From: Fibrobacterales bacterium Fibro_02
GTDB taxonomy: Bacteria > Fibrobacterota > Fibrobacteria > Fibrobacterales > Fibrobacteraceae
DNA: 64,000 nt
NCBI GenBank assembly: GCA_001603905.1
Contig: LVAE01000008.1
Location: 18,709 to 82,708 of the forward strand
Direction of reading: 5' to 3'
In this document: in pieces, positions 46,300 to 56,673 of the stretch
Layout of the letters: every line of letters begins with the position of its first letter
How positions within the stretch are numbered: position 1 is the stretch's first letter
Position numbers and translations under genes: made by a program
Notes under the pieces: generated by a model
What the model saw: the letters and a program-made list of their open reading frames with translations, nothing else
Database searches by the model: none
Told to the model about the DNA's origin: nothing

Positions 46300-47709
46300 T
46301 TATCCGAAAATCTTGGCGCAGAGTTCCGGCGCAAACTTGGAAAGGTATCCCTGAATCAAGAGGATCGAAACGAGAGCCGGCAAAATCCACTTGAAGTAGA
46401 TTCTGAAGGCGGCATTGTAAGGGATCTTGTAACCCTTACCGGCATTCATTTCGGCAAAGAACTTTTCCTGGCCCCAACCGTAACGGCTGGAGCAGAAGAT
46501 GGCGATGAACATACCGCCCGCCGGGAGCATGGTGTTGCTCACGATAAAGTCTTCGAGGTCCAAGACACAGCTGCCGGGACCGAACGGTTCAAAGCTGGAA
46601 AGCACGTTGAAGCCGAGAGCGCAGGGGAGCGAAAGCAGGAACACAATCAGGATGTTCCAATAGGCGACCTTGCGGCGCTTGTATCCCTTGAGGTCCATCC
46701 AGAACGACACCAGATTTTCGAAAACGGCAATCAAGGTGGACATGGCCGCAAAAGACATGAACAGGAAGAAGGCTGCACCGAAGAATCTACCGGCAGGCAT
46801 CATGGCGAACACGTTAGAAAGCGTCACGAAGATAAGACCCGGGCCCTGACCAGGAGACTGGTTGAAGGCAAAACAGCTCGGGATGATGATGATACCCGCG
46901 ACCAAGGCGACAACGGTATCCAGAATGCAGACGCTTGTGGCTTCTTTGGCCAGGGAATGATGCTTTCCGATGTAGCTACCGAAAATGGCCATGCTACCGA
47001 TACCGAGGCTCAAGGTAAAGAAGGCGTGAGCAAAGGCGGCAAAGATTGCCTCGCCGAGGCCCTTGCCCGATTGCGTAAGGCGTTCCAAGGACGGCAACAG
47101 GTAGAATTCAAGGCCGGCTGTAGAACCGGGGAGGGTCACGGCGCGAATCGCAAGGATTACCATAATGACAAGCAAGCAAATCATCATGGTCTTGGTGATG
47201 CGTTCCACCCCCTTCTGGAGGCCGAGCGACACAATAAAGAGGCCGATGACAATGGCAACCGTCATCCAGAAAATCATGAGGCCCGGGTTCGAAAGCATTT
47301 CGCCGAAACCGGCCGCAATCTCATCAGGAGTGCCCAAGAGGAACTTGGGGTCGGTGACCATCTTGTAGAAGTAATAGAACATCCAGCCAGTAACCACTGA
47401 ATAGAAGGCCATCAATATGTAGTTGGCCGAAATCAACGGGAACTTGGCCCAGTGCCACTTGGTACCCGGTTTTTCCAGGTTGTCGAAGGCGCGGGCGATA
47501 CCGCTTCGGCCTCCACGACCCAGGGCGAGTTCAGCCATCAAGATGGGCAGGCCCAGGAAAAGCAGGAAGCCGAGGTAGGGAAGCACAAAGGCCGCTCCGC
47601 CGTACTGGCCGGCAATGTAAGGGAATCGCCACACGTTGCCCAGGCCAATGGCGCAACCGGCGGCAATGAGGATAAATCCGAGTCTTGATTTAAAGGTTTC
47701 GCGTTCCAT
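46300..47709 (-). CDS. Sodium:neurotransmitter symporter (NSS) family transporter
   Basis: AIGLGNVWRFPYIAGQYGGAAFVLPYL. Confidence 0.92.
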   Translation of the reverse strand: MERETFKSRLGFILIAAGCAIGLGNVWRFPYIAGQYGGAAFVLPYLGFLLFLGLPILMAELALGRGGRSGIARAFDNLEKPGTKWHWAKFPLISANYILMAFYSVVTGWMFYYFYKMVTDPKFLLGTPDEIAAGFGEMLSNPGLMIFWMTVAIVIGLFIVSLGLQKGVERITKTMMICLLVIMVILAIRAVTLPGSTAGLEFYLLPSLERLTQSGKGLGEAIFAAFAHAFFTLSLGIGSMAIFGSYIGKHHSLAKEATSVCILDTVVALVAGIIIIPSCFAFNQSPGQGPGLIFVTLSNVFAMMPAGRFFGAAFFLFMSFAAMSTLIAVFENLVSFWMDLKGYKRRKVAYWNILIVFLLSLPCALGFNVLSSFEPFGPGSCVLDLEDFIVSNTMLPAGGMFIAIFCSSRYGWGQEKFFAEMNAGKGYKIPYNAAFRIYFKWILPALVSILLIQGYLSKFAPELCAKIFG

Positions 47710-47969
47710 AGTGGGTTAAACGATAGAAAATTTTCGGCTTGTATTCGGTTGTCTGTGTCGATTACCGCTTTTTCGAAAAAAAAAATAGACGTATCAACAG
47801 TAGAATTGGTGAACTGATGTTCACTATATCTGCCCCGGACCAAGGACTGAAGTATGTTTTTTGTATGCTTTGGGTGCGAAAAATGCACTCGTATCTTGCA
47901 TCGGTGGGGAAAAATGGTAAATTTGTACTGTGTTGTGGTAAAATGTCCCAAATCTGTGTGTAAACTAGT

Positions 47970-48446
47970 ATGAGTTCTTCGTTGTTCATAGGTCAGGCCC
48001 AGACGGCTATCGACGGAAAGGGAAGGTCTTCCTTCCCTAGGGAATTCCGTCGTCAGCTGCTGCCGTCCGACGGGGAAAAGCTCGTGGTCACTCGTGGCCC
48101 GGCTAGGACCCTTCGGCTGTATACCCTGCCCGAATACGAAAAATTCATGGCCGACCTCGACTCGAGGTCCGACCGCCGTCAAGCCGACCTAGTTCGCAGA
48201 GGCCTCTGTCCCACGGTTGTGGAACTGGATGGTCAGAACCGCATTTTACTTCCAAAAATCTTGTTGGAGTATGCTGGTCTAAAGGATGAAGTCCTTTACG
48301 TACAAGCTAGCGGAAAGACTCTGGAACTATGGAATCCGGAACGCTTCAATGCCATGTATGGATTGACTACAGAGGATGCTGTTGCTGCATTCGATGCCGC
48401 GTACTACGGAGAAAGCTTGACGGAGGGCGACGATGGCCGAAGATAA
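47970..48446 (+). CDS. mraZ: MraZ transcriptional regulator
   Basis: DGKGRSSFPREFRRQL; LDGQNRILLPKILLEYAGL; first gene of dcw cluster. Confidence 0.93.
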   Translation: MSSSLFIGQAQTAIDGKGRSSFPREFRRQLLPSDGEKLVVTRGPARTLRLYTLPEYEKFMADLDSRSDRRQADLVRRGLCPTVVELDGQNRILLPKILLEYAGLKDEVLYVQASGKTLELWNPERFNAMYGLTTEDAVAAFDAAYYGESLTEGDDGRR

Positions 48447-49422
48447 TCTCCGTCTACATTCCGCTGCTGCCACTGCGGGCGTCGAGAACGGCGTGTTCTA
48501 TCACGATCCGGTGATGCTCGCCGAATGTCTCGAAGGCTTGAACATCAAGCCCGATGGCACTTATTCCGATTGCACCCTGGGCGGTGGCGGACATTCCTAC
48601 GCGATTGCAAATAAATTAAATAAAGACGGTGTGCTGCATGCCTTTGACCGCGACGAAGAAGCGGTGGCCTTTGCGACCAAGCGTCTTTCGGGAACCGCGC
48701 CGAAGTTCATTGTGCATCCGGTTCGCTTCGGTGAATTGAAGAATGAAATTGCCCCGAATTCGTTGGATGGAATCCTTTACGATTTGGGAATCAGCAGCCA
48801 TCAGGTGGATGACTCCGCCCGCGGCTTTACCTTTGTGGGTGACAATCCGCTCGACTTGCGCATGGATCGTCGCGAAGGTGTCTCGGCGCAGGAATGGCTG
48901 CGTACCGTAAGTGCTGACGACCTTGCCGCGGCGCTCCGCAGGAACGCCGACATGGATCGTGCCTTTAAACTTTCGACCCGCCTGGTCGAAATGGCGGCGT
49001 CTATCAACGGTCGCGACATTTTGCCGTCTGACATGAAGACGGTGGTGGAATCGGTGTTCCCGGACAAGAAACGTGAAATCAACGGCCTTTTGGCTCGCGT
49101 GTTCCAGGCGATTCGCATGGAAGTGAACGGCGAGCTCAAGGAAATCGAGGAAAGCATCCGCGCTGCTGTTGATTGCCTGAAGGTGGGCGGCCGCCTGGTG
49201 GTCATGAGCTACCACTCGGTGGAAGACCGTTGCGTCAAGGAAACTGCCGCGGAATTTGAACGCGCCTGCATTTGCCCCGAACATATGCCCGTGTGTATGT
49301 GTGGTGGTAACCATCAGCGCTTGAAGAAGGTGAATCGGAAGCCGATTTTACCTACAAATGAAGAAATTGCGGTTAACAGCAGGGCTCGCTCTGCGAAACT
49401 GAGGGTGTACGAACGGGTATGA
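48433..49422 (+). CDS. rsmH: 16S rRNA (cytosine1402-N4)-methyltransferase
   Basis: FYHDPVMLAECLEGL; TLGGGGHS; ILYDLGISSHQVD; SYHSVEDRCVK. Confidence 0.95.
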   Translation: MAEDNLRLHSAAATAGVENGVFYHDPVMLAECLEGLNIKPDGTYSDCTLGGGGHSYAIANKLNKDGVLHAFDRDEEAVAFATKRLSGTAPKFIVHPVRFGELKNEIAPNSLDGILYDLGISSHQVDDSARGFTFVGDNPLDLRMDRREGVSAQEWLRTVSADDLAAALRRNADMDRAFKLSTRLVEMAASINGRDILPSDMKTVVESVFPDKKREINGLLARVFQAIRMEVNGELKEIEESIRAAVDCLKVGGRLVVMSYHSVEDRCVKETAAEFERACICPEHMPVCMCGGNHQRLKKVNRKPILPTNEEIAVNSRARSAKLRVYERV

Positions 49423-49727
49423 GCGAGTCTAATGTGAATTCCGTGCTGTCCTCGAACCGTCTAATTGTGCGGGGCTTTTTGGGCGCCATCTTGGTGGCGG
49501 GTCTGATGTTGATTTTGCCACTGTACATGCAGAACCGCCTGACGAAACTTTATACGAAATCGCATGAGCTGGCCTTGCAAATCGGTCAGTTGGAACGCGA
49601 ACGTACTTTGCAACAGCTTGAAATCAATAAGCTGTCTTCGCTGGAAAATCTTTCGGTGTTTGCCGAAGAAGCGGGACTTGGCTTGAACAGCGTGCCGACC
49701 AAGGTACGCATCATGGGGGCTCCATGA
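49419..49727 (+). CDS. ftsL: FtsL-like cell division protein
   Basis: Small single-TM coiled-coil protein between rsmH and ftsI. Confidence 0.75.
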   Translation: MSESNVNSVLSSNRLIVRGFLGAILVAGLMLILPLYMQNRLTKLYTKSHELALQIGQLERERTLQQLEINKLSSLENLSVFAEEAGLGLNSVPTKVRIMGAP

Positions 49728-51622
49728 ATATCGTGAATTTGGATGCCCTCTCGGTTGGAAAGATGATAGTGCTAGGCGTTATCGGCGTCCTGGCTTGGCA
49801 GACTTTCAATATCCAGGTGATCAACCGTGGCGTTTATCAGGAAGAAACCAAGCGCCAGGTTACGATGACCAAGAACATCTATGCGGAACGCGGTGAAATT
49901 CTGGATAGGAACGGCGTGGTGTTTGCGCAGAACCTGCGCGATACGGGCAAGGCCGAAGACTATAGCCGAATTTTCTTGCAGGGCAAGCTTGCTTCGCAGA
50001 TTCTGGGCAAGGTCGGTTTCGATGGCGTTGGAAGCATTGGCATTGAACGTATCTTCGACCTGCGTCTCCGTGGCAACGAAGGTTTCCGCGTAGGTATCAA
50101 GGATGCCACGGAGCATGAAATCTACGGACGCTCCGAAAACGTGGCCGAGGCGAAGCCGGGAAAGAACCTGGTGCTCACCATCGACAAGAACATGCAGGAA
50201 ATCGTGGAGAAGGCGCTCAAGGATGGTGTGACCGAGTTCAGCGCGGCGAGTGCCTCTGCCGTGGTGGTGGACCCCTACACGGGCGAAATCCTTGCAATGG
50301 CAAGTTACCCGACATTTGATCCGAATTCCAAGAAACAGGGTGTCGGCCGCATGGCGAAAAATGACATCGTTGCGATGTCGTATGAACCGGGGTCGACGTT
50401 CAAGGTGATTACGGCTGCAGCTGCCCTTGAAAACGATGTGGTTCCCGAAGATACCGTGTTTGTGAACGAAGGCAAGTGCTGGAGCTGGAATCCTAAATCA
50501 GAACGCATCTGCGATACGCATGTTTATGGTGATATGGATATGGCCGAGGCGATGGTGCAGTCGTCGAACATCGTGTTTGCAAAGATTGCCGACAAGGTGG
50601 GGGCGGATCGCTTCTACCGCATGGCTCGCAATTTTGGTTTTGGCATGAGAACGTCGGAAAACCTTTATGGCGAAGAATCCGGACGCTTGTACATGCCCTA
50701 CGAGCTCACGAAAGATGATCGTACGCTGAAGACGATGGGCTTTGGACACGCCGTGTCCGTGACGCCGATTCAGATGGTGATGGCGTATTCGGCGGTCGCC
50801 AATGGCGGGAACCTGATGGAACCCATGATTGTAAAGGAATGGCGCGATGCCGATGGAAACCTGGTGGAAAAGAAAAATCCCGTAAAGGTGCGGCGCGTGA
50901 TTTCGGAGAAGACGGCCGCCTCGATTCGCAAGATGCTGAACCGCGTGGTGAATAGCGGCACGGCTAAGCGTGTGGCGAGCAAGAAGATTCCCGATGTGAT
51001 TTTTGGCGGAAAGACGGGTACGGCCGAAAAGTATAACCAGGAAACGGGAAAATACGACCGCGAACACCAGGTTGCGTCTTTCATTGGTCTTGCCCCGGTT
51101 GAAGATGTCCGCTACGTGTGCCTGGTACTGGTCGATGATCCGAACGCCGACAAGCTTTACGGACATACGGGCGGTGCGACGGCAGGGCCTATTTTCCGCC
51201 GGATTATGGAAAGCATCTATTACCATCCCGAGCTTTCGCCCGCTGCTCATGCACTGGCCTTGGTAAAGCCGGAATCGCCCTGCAAGGATGACTATGTAGG
51301 AATGGTGGCCAATGCAGCACAGGCCTTGGCGAAGTCCAAGAATTGCCCGGTTTCGTTCGAAGGCGAAGGGGACCGTGTGGTGTCGGTACGCAGGGATATG
51401 GCGGACTCGCTGTCGCTTGTACTGAAGCTTGGAAATGTGGATGCGGAAAAGATGCCGAACTTGAAGGGGCTTTCGTTGAAGGATGCTCTTGAAATTGCGG
51501 GAAACATCCGTATGAACGTGGAATATTCTGGAATGGGCCGCGTTGTATCGCAGAGCCCGAAAGCGGGTGAACCGCTCCGCAAGGGACAGATTTGTATGCT
51601 GACGCTAAAGGAGAAAGGCTGA
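49724..51622 (+). CDS. ftsI: FtsI/SpoVD-type penicillin-binding protein with C-terminal PASTA domain
   Basis: EPGSTFKVITAAAALE, SSN, FGGKTGTAEKYN; C-terminal MPNLKGLSLKDALEIA...VVSQSPKAGEPLRKG PASTA-like. Confidence 0.92.
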   Translation: MNIVNLDALSVGKMIVLGVIGVLAWQTFNIQVINRGVYQEETKRQVTMTKNIYAERGEILDRNGVVFAQNLRDTGKAEDYSRIFLQGKLASQILGKVGFDGVGSIGIERIFDLRLRGNEGFRVGIKDATEHEIYGRSENVAEAKPGKNLVLTIDKNMQEIVEKALKDGVTEFSAASASAVVVDPYTGEILAMASYPTFDPNSKKQGVGRMAKNDIVAMSYEPGSTFKVITAAAALENDVVPEDTVFVNEGKCWSWNPKSERICDTHVYGDMDMAEAMVQSSNIVFAKIADKVGADRFYRMARNFGFGMRTSENLYGEESGRLYMPYELTKDDRTLKTMGFGHAVSVTPIQMVMAYSAVANGGNLMEPMIVKEWRDADGNLVEKKNPVKVRRVISEKTAASIRKMLNRVVNSGTAKRVASKKIPDVIFGGKTGTAEKYNQETGKYDREHQVASFIGLAPVEDVRYVCLVLVDDPNADKLYGHTGGATAGPIFRRIMESIYYHPELSPAAHALALVKPESPCKDDYVGMVANAAQALAKSKNCPVSFEGEGDRVVSVRRDMADSLSLVLKLGNVDAEKMPNLKGLSLKDALEIAGNIRMNVEYSGMGRVVSQSPKAGEPLRKGQICMLTLKEKG

Positions 51623-53043
51623 TGATTTCTGAGACTTTGATGCAGAAATTGAATGTGCAGGGCCTATGCGACGACTCCCGCCGCGTGAAGCCGAACGACT
51701 TGTTTTTTGCGATGCCGGGTGCCGAAGGCTTTGCCGTGAATGCGGTGGCGTCCGGTGCAGTTGCCGTGGTGAGTGAAGCGGTTGCTCCTGCTGAACTGAC
51801 CTCGAAATGGATTCAGGTGGCCGACGTGAAGGTTGCCCGTCAGGAATCGGCAAGGATTTTCTATAAGGATCCGTTTGCAAGACTGAATGCCCATGCGGTT
51901 ACCGGAACGAACGGAAAGACCACCAGCGCTTTCCTGATGGATGCGATGCTTACGGCGGCCGGCCACAAGGTGGCGCTTTTGGGAACCATCAAGAACAAGA
52001 TTGGTGACAAGTCGGTGCCGGCTACCCTTACGACTCCGGGGCTTTTGGATTTGTATGCGTTTGCCGCGAAGGCTGTTGATGCGGGCTGTACGGACTTGGT
52101 AATGGAAGCATCTTCGCATTCCCTGGATCAGGGCCGTATGGCGGGCGTGCTTTACAAGAGTGCGCTGTTCAGCAACCTGACGCAGGACCATCTCGATTAT
52201 CATAAGACGATGGACGCCTACTTTGAGGCAAAGAAACTTTTGTTTACGCGTTACCTTGCAAGCGATGGCGTTGCTGTCGTAAACATTGATGACGCGTACG
52301 GAAAGAAACTATACGATTCCCTAGCCGGGATAGGAGCGGACCGGAGGGTGGCTGTCTCGCGTCTAGGGGTCGTTGGTGCTACTGTGAAGCCCGAAGGGAC
52401 TATTGAAAATACTGAAGACGGACTCAAGCTGCGTCTGCCCGCCATTAGTGTGGACGTGTTTGAAACTCCGCTGTGCGGCGACTTTAACGTGGACAACGTG
52501 ATGCTAGTGCTTTCATGGGCGAAGGCGATTGGAATTGCTGAACCGGCAATGCGCAAGGCTCTCTCCGAAGTTCGCGTTCCGGGCCGTTTCGAAAAAGTCT
52601 GGAACAAGAATGGCCGCCACGTGATAGTGGATTACGCCCACACTCCCGACGCCCTCGAACGTGTCCTTACGACTGCCCGCAGCCTCTGCCGCGGCAAGCT
52701 TTCGTGTGTGTTTGGCTGCGGTGGAGACCGCGACAAGACCAAGCGTCCGATTATGGGTGCGATCGCCGAACGCCTCTCCGATAAGGCCTGGCTCACTTCG
52801 GACAATCCGCGTACCGAAAATCCGACGGACATCATCAACGATGTTCGTGCAGGTATGAAGACGGACAAGTTTAGCGTGGTCGAAAAGCGCGAAGAGGCAA
52901 TAGCCAAGGCTTGTGCGGAACTTAAGGATGGCGACTGGCTCGTGATTGCGGGCAAGGGCCACGAAGACTACCAGATTGTGGGTAAGACCAAACACCATTT
53001 TGATGACCGCGAAGAAGCGGTGAAGGCAATGGAAAATGTATAA
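51622..53043 (+). CDS. murE: UDP-MurNAc-tripeptide synthetase
   Basis: AVTGTNGKTTSAFLMDAML; VIVDYAHTPDALERVL; LTSDNPRTENP. Confidence 0.95.
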   Translation: MISETLMQKLNVQGLCDDSRRVKPNDLFFAMPGAEGFAVNAVASGAVAVVSEAVAPAELTSKWIQVADVKVARQESARIFYKDPFARLNAHAVTGTNGKTTSAFLMDAMLTAAGHKVALLGTIKNKIGDKSVPATLTTPGLLDLYAFAAKAVDAGCTDLVMEASSHSLDQGRMAGVLYKSALFSNLTQDHLDYHKTMDAYFEAKKLLFTRYLASDGVAVVNIDDAYGKKLYDSLAGIGADRRVAVSRLGVVGATVKPEGTIENTEDGLKLRLPAISVDVFETPLCGDFNVDNVMLVLSWAKAIGIAEPAMRKALSEVRVPGRFEKVWNKNGRHVIVDYAHTPDALERVLTTARSLCRGKLSCVFGCGGDRDKTKRPIMGAIAERLSDKAWLTSDNPRTENPTDIINDVRAGMKTDKFSVVEKREEAIAKACAELKDGDWLVIAGKGHEDYQIVGKTKHHFDDREEAVKAMENV

Positions 53044-54418
53044 GCTGGACTTGAAAATCAAGGAACTCTTGGAAATCCTCGAAACCTACTCGGTAGGCGT
53101 TGATGGCCGTACCAAGAACCGCAAGGTGAACCTTTGCATGGATTCCCGCGAACCTGCCAAGGGTGTTGTGTTTTGGCCGATTAAGGGCGCCCGATTTGAC
53201 GCCCACCAGTTTGTAACTCAAATGGAAAAGAATGGAGCATTGATGAGTGTCGTGAATGCTGATGCCGAAGGCATCGAAAACTTCAAGATGTATGCGCCCG
53301 TCGACGATACGACGAAAGCGCTCCTCAAACTCGCCAAGGGCTATCAGAAGAACTTTAAGGTAAAGAAGGTTGCTATTACGGGTAGCAACGGCAAGACCAC
53401 CACCAAGGAAATGGTGAAGGCCGTTCTTTCGCAGAAGTATAATACGCACGCCACCGCTGGTAACTTCAACAACCACATCGGTGTGCCCATGACGCTGTTT
53501 CAGCTCAAGCACAGCCACGAAGCGGCTGTCATTGAGATGGGCACGAGCGGCCCGGATGAAATCCGTCCGCTCTCGCTCGCAGTCGAGCCCGATGTCGCCG
53601 TGATTACCAACATCGGTGCCTCTCACCTGGAACGCCTCAAGGATTTGGACGGCGTGTTTGCCGAAAAGAAGACGATTGTCGCTGGCCTCAAGAAGAACGG
53701 CGTGCTCATTGTGAACGCCGATGACCCGCGCCTTTGCAAGTGCCGCAGCAATACCAGCTATAAGGTGGTGACCTTTGGCGTGAAGCGCGGCATCATCAAG
53801 CCCGAAAAGCTCGAATGGAGCGAAGACAACTGTGCCACTTTCTTTGTGGAACGCACCAAGTTCACGCTGAACGTGCCGGGTATCCATAACCTCTATAATG
53901 CCCTCGCCGCTATTGCCGTGGGCCTTCAGTTCCGCGTGCCGAAGGCTGAAATCGCGAAGGCTCTCGCCAATTTCCGTTCGACCAACATGCGTATGGAAAT
54001 CAAGAACGCAAACGGATTCAAGATCGTGTCGGACTGCTACAATGCCAATCCGTCTTCGACCAAGATGGCCTTGCAGACAATCGGCAATATGAAGGTGAAC
54101 CGCCGCATTGCCGTTCTGGGCGATATGCTGGAACTTGGTGCACAGACCGACGCCTTGCACCAGGAAATGGGTGCCATGGTGCCCGAAATGAATTTTGATA
54201 TGCTCCTGACCGTGGGCGAAAAGGCGAAACTTTATGTGAAGGGCGCAAAGTCCAAGGGCATGAAGGCTGCTCATCATTTTGCCTCTGTGCAGGAACTGAT
54301 CGACACCCTCACCGAAATCGTGTCCGAAGGTGACGTGCTTCTGATCAAGGGCAGCCGCGGTATGCACATGGAGACTGTGGTGGATGCCCTGCTCAAGCTG
54401 ACGAAGGTTAACGCATAG
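53036..54418 (+). CDS. murF: UDP-MurNAc-tripeptide:D-Ala-D-Ala ligase
   Basis: KKVAITGSNGKTTTKEMV; FNNHIGVPMTL. Confidence 0.94.
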   Translation: MYKLDLKIKELLEILETYSVGVDGRTKNRKVNLCMDSREPAKGVVFWPIKGARFDAHQFVTQMEKNGALMSVVNADAEGIENFKMYAPVDDTTKALLKLAKGYQKNFKVKKVAITGSNGKTTTKEMVKAVLSQKYNTHATAGNFNNHIGVPMTLFQLKHSHEAAVIEMGTSGPDEIRPLSLAVEPDVAVITNIGASHLERLKDLDGVFAEKKTIVAGLKKNGVLIVNADDPRLCKCRSNTSYKVVTFGVKRGIIKPEKLEWSEDNCATFFVERTKFTLNVPGIHNLYNALAAIAVGLQFRVPKAEIAKALANFRSTNMRMEIKNANGFKIVSDCYNANPSSTKMALQTIGNMKVNRRIAVLGDMLELGAQTDALHQEMGAMVPEMNFDMLLTVGEKAKLYVKGAKSKGMKAAHHFASVQELIDTLTEIVSEGDVLLIKGSRGMHMETVVDALLKLTKVNA

Positions 54419-54430
54419 GTTGTAGTGTAA

Positions 54431-55606
54431 ATGGAAAATACGGCAGCACATACCGGCATGAACAAGCTACTGCTTATTGCAGCGCTGTTGCTGATCTGTA
54501 TAGGTGTACCTATCATCTATACGGCGTCGTCGCATTTTGCCGTAGCCAAGGGCTTGCCTGCAGAATTCTACCTGCAGAAGCATGTGGTTAAGGTTGTGGC
54601 GGGACTTGCGCTGATGTTTATTTGTGCGCGATTTGTGGATTACCAGAATTGGGTGTGGCTTGGACGAGTCGCATTCGCGGTGGGTGTGGTTCTGACGATA
54701 GCGGCCCTGGTCAAGGGCGGTGCCGTTAAGGGCGCGAACCGTTGGATTTTTGGCATTCAGCCGTCCGAGATTATGAAGCTGGGGATGCTGATTTGCATTT
54801 GCTGGAAATTCTCGCAGGCGGGCGATAACATCAAGAGTATCGCGTGCACCCTGGTGCAGCCGGGAATATTCTTTGGAATCACGGCCTTGTTGCTTATTCT
54901 GCAGCCGAACTACTCGATGATCGTGATGCTTTCGCTCGTGGTGGTGTGCGTAATGATTACGGCGGGTGTGAACCTGAAATACCTCGCGATGGCGGCGGGC
55001 ACTTTGGCTCCGCTCGGCTTGATTATGCTGCTTGTGACGGGACACTCCAGTAAGCGTATCAATGCGTTCTTTGCTGACGAAGGAGAAATGGTCGCTTCCA
55101 ACTGGCAGGGTGACCACGCGTTGCAGGCTCTTGGAAATGGCGGATTCACGGGAACGGGATTTGGCATGGGCGTGCAAAAGCTTGGCTATTTGCCGGAAGC
55201 GCATAAGGACGTTATCTATGCAGTGGTGGGTGAGGAATTCGGCTTTGTCGGAACCTTTGTTCTGCTGGCCCTGTTTGCGATTCTTTTTGCGCAGGGATTC
55301 AAGATCGCGCGTCAGTCCTCGACCCGCTTTGGCAAGTATATGGCGGTCGCGTTCACCTATTCTCTGTTCTTCAACTTCCTGGTGCATGTCTGTGTTTGCG
55401 TGGGACTTTTCCCGATGACAGGTCAGCCGCTGCCGTTTATCACTTTCGGCGGTACGAACCTGATCTACAGCTGTGTCGTGGTTGGAATCTTGTTGAATAT
55501 CTCTAGGTCCAATACGGGCAAGATGATCAATGAACCTTATATGAGTGGCGCATCGTTGGAAAGTAGCGCTTATAGAAATGTTGATTTTACAAGGAGTGGC
55601 GTATGA
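54431..55606 (+). CDS. ftsW: SEDS family protein FtsW
   Basis: KGANRWIFGIQPSEIMKL; PFITFGGTNLIYSCVVVGILLNISR. Confidence 0.93.
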   Translation: MENTAAHTGMNKLLLIAALLLICIGVPIIYTASSHFAVAKGLPAEFYLQKHVVKVVAGLALMFICARFVDYQNWVWLGRVAFAVGVVLTIAALVKGGAVKGANRWIFGIQPSEIMKLGMLICICWKFSQAGDNIKSIACTLVQPGIFFGITALLLILQPNYSMIVMLSLVVVCVMITAGVNLKYLAMAAGTLAPLGLIMLLVTGHSSKRINAFFADEGEMVASNWQGDHALQALGNGGFTGTGFGMGVQKLGYLPEAHKDVIYAVVGEEFGFVGTFVLLALFAILFAQGFKIARQSSTRFGKYMAVAFTYSLFFNFLVHVCVCVGLFPMTGQPLPFITFGGTNLIYSCVVVGILLNISRSNTGKMINEPYMSGASLESSAYRNVDFTRSGV

Positions 55607-56673
55607 AAAAGTTCCTTTTCGTATGTGGCGGTACCGGTGGCCATATTTTCCCAGCCGTAGCCATTGCAAATAGTCTGAAGAAGATGGGCGTGACCGATAT
55701 TACTTTCGCTGGTCGTAAGGATTCGATGGAAGAACGCCTCGTGGCCAAGGACTGGCCGTATGAATACATCTCGGCGGTTCCTCTGCATCGTGGCCCGTTC
55801 CTCAAGAACTTGGCGCTGCCCTTTAACCTTTCCAAGGCTCTGGTGCGTGCCAAGAGCGTCATCAAGAAGGTGAAACCCGATGTCGTCGTGGCGACGGGCG
55901 GTTACGTGTCGCTCCCGATCGTGCTTGCCGCAGGGACTGCTGGCATTCCCGTCTATCTGCAGGAACAGAATGCGGTGGCGGGCGTGGCGAACAAGGTGGG
56001 TTCCCGCTATGCGAAGACCATCTTTGTAACCTCCGAATCGGCATCCAAGTTTTTCCCTGCAGAAAAGTGCATGATTTTTGGAAACCCCGTTCGTGAACTT
56101 CCCGCGGAAGGTTCCATGGCTCGCCCTGCTGAATTTGCTCCGGGCAAGAAGGCCGTGTTTATCGTGGGTGGTTCGCAGGGCGCCGTCGGTATCAACAACA
56201 AGATTGAAGAGAGCATCAAGACGATTGCCGCTCGCGACGACGTTTCTGTCGTGTGGCAGGTGGGTGTCAAGAATGTGGAATCCATCAGTGAACGCGTGGG
56301 TAATGTGCCGAACGTGGCAATCCGCGGCTTCTTGGATGGAATTTATGCCTACATGATGCATGCCGATTTGATTATCAGCCGTGCAGGCGCTTCGGCTCTT
56401 GCCGAAATCCTTGCCTTCGGCAAGCCCTCCATTTTGCTTCCGTTCCCGCATGCGACGGCGAACCATCAGGAATTCAACGCCCGCGTTGTTGAAAAGGCGG
56501 GCGCAGCCCTTGTGGAACTCGATGCCGAAGAAAATCACCTGTGGGAAAAGGTGGAACAGCTCCTGGGCAACGAAACCCGTTTAAATGCGATGGCCGATGC
56601 GGCGAAGAAGTTGGGAATGCCCGATGCCGCTGACCAGATTGCGAAAGTGATCCTCTCAAAGGAGAATGGTTAA
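55603..56673 (+). CDS. murG: Lipid II synthase MurG
   Basis: FVCGGTGGHIFPAVAIA; IVGGSQGAVGIN; ISRAGASALAE. Confidence 0.95.
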   Translation: MKKFLFVCGGTGGHIFPAVAIANSLKKMGVTDITFAGRKDSMEERLVAKDWPYEYISAVPLHRGPFLKNLALPFNLSKALVRAKSVIKKVKPDVVVATGGYVSLPIVLAAGTAGIPVYLQEQNAVAGVANKVGSRYAKTIFVTSESASKFFPAEKCMIFGNPVRELPAEGSMARPAEFAPGKKAVFIVGGSQGAVGINNKIEESIKTIAARDDVSVVWQVGVKNVESISERVGNVPNVAIRGFLDGIYAYMMHADLIISRAGASALAEILAFGKPSILLPFPHATANHQEFNARVVEKAGAALVELDAEENHLWEKVEQLLGNETRLNAMADAAKKLGMPDAADQIAKVILSKENG

